From Heliopora coerulea (lineage: Eukaryota; Cnidaria; Anthozoa; Scleralcyonacea; Helioporidae): 64,000 nucleotides of DNA. Shown piece by piece: positions 32,388 through 43,800 of the stretch. Under the pieces are notes generated by a model. The model searched no databases and was not told where the DNA came from. It was given only the letters and a program-made list of their open reading frames with translations. Position 1 is the stretch's first letter; each line of letters begins with the position of its first letter. A program made the position numbers and the translations under genes. The stretch covers positions 1 through 64,000 of the forward strand of contig JASJOG010000610.1 of assembly GCA_030142905.1 (NCBI GenBank), in the 5' to 3' direction.

Positions 32388-34813
32388 CTAAACGATAGAA
32401 ACAACGAGGTTCGTGTTCATTATAGAACCAGTAACCCCCAAATATCCGTCAACTCTTTGAGTTATAAGTTGAAGCATCTTTTAACATCCCTAGAACTTAC
32501 AGTACATGTATAGTTAAGAGTTTGATTTTTCGCTAGAGTGTTTGGTTTCTTGAGAGCGGGTTTTTGATTTCTCGCTAGAAAGTTCTCGATTTCTCAATTG
32601 TGAGCATATAGAGAGAGGTGGAGTAAATTGAAGAGAAATAGAGAAAAGCGATGTGGAGTGGATTGGCGTGGAGCGAAGAGAAATGTTGTGAAGTGAAATA
32701 CAGTGATGTAAAGCAAAGTAACGCAATCTAATGTGGAGTAAAGTGAAGTAAGTAAAGTAAAAGTAAAAGTAAAGTTAAGTAATAGTAAAAGGAAAGCAAA
32801 GTAAAGTAAGGTAAAGTAAAGCAAAGTGAGAAGAAGTGCTATGAAATGAATTGAAGTAGATTGGTGTTAAGTACTTGAAGTGAAGTGAAGTGGAGTAAAG
32901 TAAAGTAATTGAAGTGAAGTTATGTGAAGTGAGAAGAAGTTAAATGAAGAGGAACGGAGTGAAGTAACTGAAGTGGAGTGCAGTGCAATAAACTGGTGTG
33001 GAGTGAAGACGAGTGGAGTGAATTTGAGTGACTGAGCCGCAGTTAAGGAGGTGCAAGAAGGGTCAAGCCCCATAAAAATGAATTTGACCACCAATTTACG
33101 AAAACACATAAACAACAGACTTCTTTTTGATGTTTGAGAAACATGAAAGCTTGGATATATTGAGGTAGATGAACGATCTTCAAGCTCGATACTCAGAAAA
33201 TGATTTCTGAGCCCCAGACGGGGATCGGACCCGCAACCTTCTGATGACCGGTTAGACGCTCTAACCATTGAGCTTCCGAGACTCAGATGGTGAGTCCATA
33301 GGCTGTGAGTCATTACTTCATAAGTTTTTGCTTCGGCTGAAAAGTCAGGATGGCCATGGGCTTGAACGTGGCGGACGCTTGGCGTTGATGCCGGAAAAAG
33401 CGGCGTCACGAGTTAAAATCACGTGGTCCGTATATGAATATGAAAGTTCAATGTGTTATACGACCACATTCAGCTTGCGACTACATGAAATAATTGCGAA
33501 TACTGAGCAATATTCATCAGAAGAGTTCCTATCTCAGGAAGGTATGGAATTATTAAACACCCTTCCCCTCTTTCATTTCGGATGAGCGAGAAAAATGTGC
33601 TCAAGCGAAGGACGAATAAAATCTCAGCGAGGGTCACATGAAAATTGAAAACTGCACGTCCAATAGTCAACTGAGTTAGGATGGGTCATACAGCAACAGT
33701 GGTAAAAATAAATGTGAAAGGCAAGGTTAAAATGACCGAAAGGTAGTTAAAGCTCTAAATAACTGGGAAAAGGCCAAAAATTCCCTGAGTAATCACTGTT
33801 AATGAATGGATCTCAGAAAATAAAAACAGCCGATAATTACGTTAATGAATTAGACCACTGTGGGGATTTTGGCGAACGCATAGAAGGTCATATCATCAAG
33901 CTGTTTTTATAACCTGTTTTGTTTTGGAAATAGCATTAGCCTAATCAAGAGCTCCCAGCAAAAGTTTGAGACGTATGTAGTCTTACTTTAAATCTAAGAT
34001 GTCTTGAAGCTTGGAGTCATCTAAGCCAAATTGCTGTCCAAATGCAATCCAATCGTCGCCGAGATTTTTGGCGATCAGTTCTAGCAATTTATCCGGAATT
34101 TCTTGGGCACCAGTGTCACGACCAACCTCCTATTGAACAAAAAGTATTTTCAGAGAAAAACAAAAACAACAAACTTTGCTCACTCTGCTTGCCTCGTGGA
34201 GTATAACTGCTTTCACGAAATAGGCGCATTTATACGTATATTCATATACATATACATATACGTACACACACACACACACACATATATATATGTATATGTG
34301 TGTGTGTGTGTGTATTCACCTGATGAGTGTGGCAAGCTTCGGACTTGTCATACGAAACAGATCTGTAGTGAATAAAAGTTCTTATGAAGTAACCAAATCT
34401 AGTGTTGTGATTATATATGTATATATATATATGTATATATATATGTATATGTAATATTTAAAAACCGAGCAGGAGAGTTTATCGGGATTTAAAACACGAG
34501 GCTATCGCCGAGTGTTTCAGACCCGATAAAGCACGTACTGCGAGTTTTTTAAATGTCTTATGAAATTCACCACCTAATACGCTAATTCAGAAAGAAAGTT
34601 TCGAAATTTATCTTTCGTAAGCCGAAAAAGTTGAACTTCTTCACGTATAAAGGCACATGTATCTTTATTACGTATATTGATCCGACACGTTGATGATTTT
34701 CTTTCGAAGCCTTCCACACTCATATATATTATGAGTGTGGTAGGCTTCGTTTGCCATACGAAAAAATATTGTAGTAAATAAATGAAGTAACCCAAGCTTT
34801 TGTCTTGTCTACT

Positions 34814-34844
<31 letters not shown>

Positions 34845-37800
34845 GTATTGATAGCTGATGAAGGAAAGGACGATTACAGAACAGTCTCGAAACGCTGCAC
34901 ATTCTCGCACATTGGTTTTAGTTAGCTTGCGTGCAGACGCCAGGCGAGTTTTTAATCAATTTGTCATGTGAATTTCTCGTTCACTGACTTAGATATAAAG
35001 AAACATGTTCTTCTGGTGTAGTCCCAATAGCTCTAGTCGGTGTCGTTTCAGTCTCTATAAAGCAAAAGTTTGTAGTTCAAGCCACGCAGCTAATTCGGTC
35101 TATTTATTTTTTCGGTTCATTTTTGCAGTCGGATTCATGAACAAGATATCTTTGCTTCGTGCGCTCTCAGAACGGTCCGATATTTCACTTGAAGACCTCA
35201 CGCTGTGTCGGAAAGTGGTTATTGTCTAACAACTAGTGGTAAAACAAACAGCAAAACTGGGCAACGTGTCCGGTCCCCAGATAACCGACAGCAAGTAGAT
35301 AAATTGAATTTGATTGAATGCCAAATCGATCGCCGTCAAGGGTGGCACTCAACCTCGCTTCCTATTTTGATAACTTGATTGAATATTGGCCTCTATGTTA
35401 TTGAGTTAAAGATAACAAGTGTTTTGGTTACTTTCAGCTATAATCTGTTCGTTCCATCAAGAACAACATCCCTCAAACACCATTCTCAACACGAACTACT
35501 CTTATTTCTCGTTTTGCTTAAGACAATGCTACAAACAACGATTCTGAACTGAAGAAACATTACACCTTTCCACATACAAACTGTTCTCACGTTTTCTTGA
35601 CTAGTCCCATTGGAGCTTTCACTGCCCTGTACGCCATGACCTCATTCTTTACCGCAGAGGATCAAATTGTCAGTACAGCATCGTTTTGTCAAAAACAAAC
35701 TTGACAAATATGTACGCCCTCGATTAAGCACCCCGCGTCAACAAATTACCATGCAGGTGCCTGGACGAAATCCTTTGTTTTTTTTTACTTGAAAGTGTTA
35801 ATCTTTCGAGTTTATGTTCATATGTTCCAACGCTTCTTCCTGCTTCTCCACAACCGTGTGCAATTGAAGTAATGAAATAGGGAAAATTGTGGGAGAAAAT
35901 ATTGGAAACTCAGTCAGCTGGATAAATTCACAGTGCTTTAGTAAGAGCCATATTGGCACCCGCACCCTCATCAAGCACTTTCGGTCCAAAGTTTGAGCAC
36001 CCTCTGTCGAGTATACCTGTATCCGTTTCTATAATGTCTCCTGCCATGGAGTGTGCCGACACAGCACGATATGAACAAGGCACAGTTCGTCTTACCGTTT
36101 CTTTAGACTAGTTGTATCAAACGCTCGACTACTACTTTTTCGGTGTAGAAATGTTTATAGATAAACATTTGAAACCAAAGTAAGGTATTCACTTGAGTTT
36201 TTCTTGAAAAACAACTTCCTCCAGTCCTTCATGTTCTATATTAAGCAAACCCCCCAATTAAGCGCTTCTCCTTTGAATCCCAAATTAGTAAATGTCCCGG
36301 GGTGGATTAATCGAGGATATGCGATAGCTAAGTTCGGTTTTAAATGTTCATTAAGCCCGTCCTGAATGATATGTTGCCACACCTAAACTGTAAATTTTCC
36401 CATTTAGCGTCCGGTATATCGGGACACCAAGAGCAAAAGAACTAATGAGTTAAAAGCAAAACAAGAGAAACAACAAAGAATAAATTAAAAAAAAAACAAA
36501 ACAAAAAACATTAAAGGATTAATTAAATTTGTTTGAATTTTCTGAAACCGGAAAATATCGAATGAAACCAGTATTGGAGGGCGGCAACAACCCGAGTTAG
36601 GTTCGAATTGGGATTCGTGCTGGGATTCGAGCTGGGATTCGAGCAGGGATTCGAGTTGGGACTCGAGTTGGGATTCGAGTTGGGACTCGAGTTGGGACTC
36701 GAATTCAGATTCGAATTCGGATTCCAGTTGAGATTAGGGTGAAGGTTAGCTCCAGACGCGGGTACGAAACGATCACATATTTTTAGATAACAAATGTGTT
36801 ACTTAGTTGTTGGGAATCCTAACTCAAACCCTAACTCGAATCCCAACTGGGATGACCAAGTAACTCCCAGTATTGTAAACCAAATCTAAATATGGAAATT
36901 CCCTTCTGAATCCCACGTAACTCCTGCTTTTACAGGAGCCACTCTGCTGTATAAGATATCATAGCGAAACGTAATTTTATAACCATTTTATGGCCACAAT
37001 AAAATTCCAACGTGAACAGGTCAAAGTGAGGCCTAAGCTTTTATAGCCAGAATCTTTTTCTTTTGTTCTTCGTTCTCTCTTTGTTTTCATTTTGTTTCCT
37101 GAGTTGTTTTTTTTGTTCTTAGGTGTCCGATATTTCGGACTTAGGGCGGTAAAAGTTTAAATTATAGTCTCGATAAAGGATGAGGAGCCAGTTTTTGAAA
37201 ATGCTCATGTGGTGTCAAAATCAACGCCATAGATGCGAAAGATAACAAATATCATTTTGAATACAAATGAAAACATTTTCTGAGACCCTGGCGTGGCTGG
37301 CAGTCACACCATAATGATCAGTCGTGCATTGATAATCTTTCCTCACGATGGACGTCCACGTAGTCGGGAACTCATAGCTCGACCACCGTCAGAGTCAGAA
37401 ATCTTTTCGGGGGGGAGATGTTTCAGAACATACGCATTCATCATACATTAACACCAAGCCACTTATAACCTGGTACACTGGCCGAATAATAAGGGCCTAG
37501 AACTGAATGCAGTAACCTGATTGGTCAATAGGAATCGCTGCTACCTTGGATTTTCTTTGAAGCGTTGTTTTATTTTCTTTGTTTGCCGTTCAGGATTTTG
37601 ACCGCTTTCATGGTGTGCCACATGGACAATTTTTTTCATTTTTATATCTACACTATTTTTAAGATAATTTGTAAGATATCACAGCAGTTGAAAATTACGC
37701 TGTTTCATCTCGAAATTCGTTTGTTGAAGGTTGCGTCTTAAGTGTAAAGTTTGACTTTTAGGAGCCGCTATCGAACAGGCTACATTTGGCATCAATGAGT

Positions 37801-40800
37801 CGAGAACACTTTTGACGTCACAATCTGCCTTTTATTCAGCTTAACTAAGTTTTGCCACTTTAACGTCGGTGTCCAAATTTCAAACGCCCCTTTACAATAT
37901 AATATTTGTACGACTGATATTAGGAATGTGGAAGCTTGGAGATATTATTGTCTAACGAACATTTATGAATCTAATTTTTAAAAAAAACAATTTCGAAATG
38001 AAAACCGTGCATGATTACTTGTTAAGGTGATATCTTTAAGATTATTCAAGAAAAACAATTGGGGTGTTTCTCATCGGGGAACACCTTTAAACTTCTCTTG
38101 TAACTGAAAAGTTAAGAGCTAAGAACTAGAGAACTTACGTCAGTGGATAAGTTGATATCGAGTGCGCACGCAGCATGCACTCTACCGTGTTGATCTCGAC
38201 GTGGATTGAGGATGACAGCAAGTTTCATTTTCATTGGTTCGTTTGAATCAACCACGTGGACAGTGAACGGCAAACGGTTTTCCCGAAAGGCAAAAAAGTT
38301 TAACTGCAACGAGTTGTTGACGGTTGCCGCCATGTTGCCAGTGCAATGAAGAAAAATGGTCTGACCCTCACAGATTTCAATATTTCGACTACATGCCACC
38401 TCAGTGAATCCTGAAATAAGAAAATGAACTAAGGTGACAAATACCCTGGTCACAAGCTTATGAATAATTTGAAAGGAAATCACAAAGGTAAGTCATTACC
38501 CAGATCTTTTTTTTAATAGGACAGGGGCTATCGACTAAAATCATGGGGACTCCCCATAGCAATTTCCAATGGATGATTGGCAACTAAATAAGGCTCACAC
38601 GGATGCGTAGATAGTAATCTTGTCGACTTACTATTTGATTATGACACCGCCCTTCTCACCGACACAAACACTAAAGTTTTATATGTTTACTTCGGTGAAT
38701 TTCCTTAATCAATTGGCAAGAGTGACGTTGAGCTGACACCAACGAATCACTGACCTTTTAGGGTTAGTATAAAGGTTGAATTAGTTGTGGCCGTGATAAC
38801 CTAAATAAATTAGGGGTTCGCTAAACGGCACTTGACCTAGTCTATTTTCCATTTAATATATTATTCCTACTCGTAAATATAAATAGTCAAATAAAAGTTT
38901 GTGACATGGTTTGGTGCTACTCTGTCTTGAAAAGTTCTGAATGCAGTTTCCAAAACTACCGCTCATGACCCAACGTTTCGACACTCAGGACAAGTGCCTT
39001 CATCAGAGGCGATCGGTCTGAGGATGAAGATGCCCATTTGTCCTCACAAAAACGCTAATTGCACAAACATTTGCAATTTCGAACTTGAATGACAAAATTA
39101 AACCACCGTCACTTATTCTGGATAAACATGTCAGATCTGATTTATTTTCTCCAAAGGCCGAGCGATCCCTTAAAAGACAAAGCTACAGGACTTTACCTAG
39201 ACAGATATTTTAACTGGCTAAGGGGTTAAGTAAGAAATAAATGTAAAGCCACAGACCTGTCTGAGTTTCAAGGGTTTTGTCCACTTTATCATCGGTCATA
39301 CAGAACACTCTAAGATTAGCGTATCTGTCGTCAGCAGATAGCTTAGCAAACACCACGAATTTTGCCAGGTAGGGAACGGAGGTTAATTTCTTGTACATTA
39401 ATCTTGCATCTTTAGTGACGTCTGAATCGTTGAACGTGTCCACAAGGCAATATCTGACGAAATAGTCAGGCAACAGTCAGTAATGTCTATACAATGTGTG
39501 TCGTGCTAGTATTTTTCATGTATAATTTAGTAGAAGTCTCAGATATTTGTTCACATTCATACTTATCATATTTAATACTCTGATACCGTACTCTGATACT
39601 ATCTGATATATTTAATACTCTGATACTTATCAAGGCAAAGATCTTTTTTAGGTAAAGATAAGATAAAGTGTTTCTATCTATACTGGATAACCTATCAGCC
39701 ACCTGAGCTGTTCTCCCTAGAGGTCCAGTAAGGGCCACACCTCATGGACCCATTGTTACTACAGGAGGATACTGGAGTACCCGGAGAAAGCCTGTGATGC
39801 GTGGTAGAGTCAAACTGGACAACACTCTTCTCACATGTGACCAAGGCAACTTTAAATCAGAAATGTAGAAATGTGTTTATTTCGTGAACGGTGGTCTGAC
39901 TAAAAGTTATCTGCAGGACAATAATATTTGTAGCCCGACTCCGATTCAAACTTTCTGTCTCAATCGCTTCCATTTTATGGAGTGGCTTAAACACTTTTGA
40001 GATTGCGTCTTGTAAGTTAGTTGTCGACGTGCAACAGTTGGAGGATATCCTCCAACCAGTTTGAGCTGGTGTTTTGCTATCCCGGCAGATTAGTCAAACT
40101 AAGGAGCTGCTCGATAGGGTCGCAGAGGAAGGCTTGAAATCTTCTTCTGCAGCTTGTCGCAACCCGATCGCGATCATCGGACGAAACAAAGTAATATGGG
40201 AATGCACTTGTATCCGTTATGCGACAAACGTTACCCAGAATACACCAGTGAAAGGAAACAGCGCATGTATTTCGAGAAAACAATTAAACTTGAGTAATAA
40301 ACAAAAAGCTTCGTCAACAGCTAAGCTTCTGTAGATCATGTATACGTTCAAAAGATATTTCGAACCCATTTTTTTTATGAAGATAACTGGATAGTGAAAG
40401 ATTGATTCTTTCGCATCTTCTACTTGTATTTGTGTGAGGGTTGTCTGTTTTGCAAGTAATCAACAGTGACAGTAATCTACTCCCCCCTCTCGCTCTCCCT
40501 CTCCCTCCCCCACACTCCGTCTTTCACTCTATCCTCTTCCTCACTACTATCCTCTCTCTCCCTGGTCTCAAGGATACACCATCCTAAACGTCTTCTAACA
40601 AATCACGCGTTTGTATGGATTTCTATAAATTGCTTAAGTTTTTTTCTTGAAATACACAGTAGACCCAAGCCTAGCACGCAGAGGTCGGATATTTCAATTC
40701 ATTTGAAATCAGTCGAAGTGTCCGGCCCCAAAGTTGTTGATGGGATTTATGATGTTTCAATTCATCCATGGTTGACCTCTGCGGATATCAACCAATCCGT

Positions 40801-43800
40801 AGTTCAAATATATGTTTTACTGTGAAAAAATAACTGATAATCAATATAGAAATGAACAAACGATGTATTTAGAGACGTTTTATCCCCGTTTAATGATTTC
40901 GCAGCTTGGTGTTTTAATTTTTTTTTAAAGGATGAGTGATAATCAAAAATACATAAATGAACACACGACATATTTAGAGTTTCATCCCCTTTTGATGATT
41001 TCGCACTTACGTGCTTTGATTTTTTTGAAAAGATGACGATGTATTGAGAGAATGCTTTATCCCTGTTTAACCGTTTCGCTCCGAATTGTACATAACTGAA
41101 CGATTTAAAAACCAATACCAGCCGACAATTCGAAAAAAATATAAAACAAAACATAATCCGAAGATCAGCATCTTGAGAAATCCAAGATATGGATTGAAAC
41201 AAGACGAAACAATTGAATTTATAATTTTTAAAATCTCTTCAGAAAAATCTGGGATCTAAAGGCACTAATGATTTCGCAGCTAGGTGCTTCGATATTTCAT
41301 TATAACTTGACCTAACCTGCCTGGTTCTTCTGTGGTAAACGTTGCACATCCATTGATAACTTTCAACGGCGTATATTCGGTGATGTCATTCCAGTCTGAT
41401 CCCGGAGTCCCGGGTGGGGAGGTTAAAAGTCGCTGACTAGGTGAGGCTTCGTAGTCGTGCCTTCGGGTGTAGATTGGGGTTGGAAAAGAAACGATCACCG
41501 GCCTAGAAAAGGCAAGACCTGCAGGGCTGATTTTAACGATGGGACTGATGGCTGCTCCCTCTTGTTGGTCGTTGAAACGTTGATCCACTGGCTGAACCTA
41601 CAAAAGAAAAATCGCAACCTTACTTGTTGATGAAAAAGGTCGGTTAGGATCACCAGGGTCTTTTGCCTCAGTCGGTATATGTTTTACTTCTATATGTTAG
41701 AGGTAAAACACTCTATAACACCCAAACATATACCGACTGAGGCGATTGTATCGAGTGTCGAGGCTGTCTTAGCTTCTCAAAGAGATTTGGCAGAGACAAC
41801 AAAAGACGAGATCAGGAGTAGGGTCGCCTCCACCGTACAATCGACCTCTATACGTGACACCAACTTGACGACAGTCGAAAAACAAGCACTCAAACGACTA
41901 AAACATGACGAAAACATTGTTATACTACCAGCAGACAAAGGACGCGTCACTGTTGTTATGGACAAGACCGATTACTACGACAAAATGGACGAACTAGTTA
42001 ACAACAAACAGACCTACGAACTACATAGACGAGACCCTGCACCATCACTTCAACGAAAACTTAACAACAAAATTTTCTCAATGAGGAAAACTAACACGAT
42101 CACTCAACAAACTTACTATCGACTCAGGTGTTCGGTACCGCGATCACCAAAGCTGTACGAACTACCGAAACTTCACAAGCCACAAATACCCATGCGACCT
42201 ATAGTTTCGTTCTGTGGGTCGCCTACTTACGAACTTTCCAAATACTTCACAACCATACTGCAACCACGAACCAACAAGTCACAACATAGACTACAATCGA
42301 CTGAAACCTTCATCAACAATCTCAAAACAGTACAAATACCACACAACCACAAGCTAGTGTCTTTTGACGTGAAATCACTGTTTACCAGCATTCCGCTTCA
42401 ACTGGCGGTAGAATGCACCAAAACTGCCATCAACGAATTTACTGACGCACTTCCTTTACCTACAGGGGACATCGTGGAACTACTGGAACTTTGCCTCACA
42501 TCAACTTACTTTCAATACAACGGTAAACACTACAAACAGTTACATGGCACAGCAATGGGCTCACCCGTTTCTGTTGTAGTTGCTGAAATTGTAATGCAAT
42601 CCATAGAGGAACGAGCTCTTGCAACTTACAAACACACGTTACCTTTTTGGTTTCGTTACGTTGACGACACGATTACTGCACTACCCGAAGAAGAGATTGA
42701 CGAGTTTCACAAACACATTAACGAACAGAACAGTCACGTACAATTTACCAAAGAGATTGAAGAACACGGAGCTATTCCATTCCTAGACTGTTTGGTAAGT
42801 CGTGACAATAACAAACTACAGACCACTGTCTACAGGAAACCAACGCATACTGACAGACTACTGGACCAATCATCGTACAATCCAACCTCATACAAAGCTA
42901 CCACCATCAAAGCATTGACGAGACGCGCACAACTCATTTGTAACTCACCCGACGCTCTACGCCAAGAAAATGACTATTTACAATGCGTTTTCTACAAAAA
43001 CAACTATAATTCTGACTTCATCAAACTTAACACTTACAAAGACAATGAACGCGACGAAAACAACAGCCCGACAACAACTACAGCAACGATACCCTACATA
43101 AAAGGTACGTCTGAGATTATCTCGCGTATCTTACGACCATACAACATACGAGTAGCGCACAAACCGATCACAACTTTACGACATGTACTGACTAACGTTA
43201 AGGACAGAGAACAACCACACGAAAGACAAGGTGCAGTTTACAAAATTAATTGCTCCGACTGCCAAGCCACTCATATAGGTGAGACTAGCAGAAACTTAAA
43301 TATACGACTCACAGAACACAAACGAGCGACAAAAAACAGTGACAAAACCAACCACATTGCCGAACACCACCGACAAACCAAACACAACATTGACTGGGAA
43401 TCGGCAAAATGCATTACGTACAGCACCAACTACAAACAGCGACTCACACTAGAAAGCTGGTATACGAACTTAGAACAAAATCCATTAAACCGATCACAAC
43501 AATTACCGGGACCTTACAAACGACCAATTCACAAAGTCAAACGTGCGAGCAGCCAATGGACTTACACTTCGACAAACTGATAATTAACGCCTACACAACC
43601 ACACCCATTGTTTCTCATCAACTATCACACCTCCATGACTAATACGACCGCCCACTTATCACGCACGAGCGAGATACAAATACAGGCGAACCTGACATTT
43701 ACTCTCCTTTTGACTCTGAAGATGACCGCCCCTAAGGCTGTCGAAACGTCAGTCACTTCAACCAACAGTCTTTCTCAAGACTACACTAACCTGGACGATC

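Noticed and set aside
32594..33409. Long Ser/Leu/Thr-rich minus-strand frames
   Set aside because: Translations of the AAGTA-type simple repeat and a SINE.
34103..34375. 90-codon plus-strand frame
   Set aside because: Reads through the antisense of a death-domain exon edge, the AC/GT microsatellite and the hammerhead; not coding.
34853..34892. CTGATGAAGG...GTCTCGAAAC as a third hammerhead
   Set aside because: Extra bases between CTGATGA and the stem and no paired stems I and III; it fits the Penelope end stem-loop instead.
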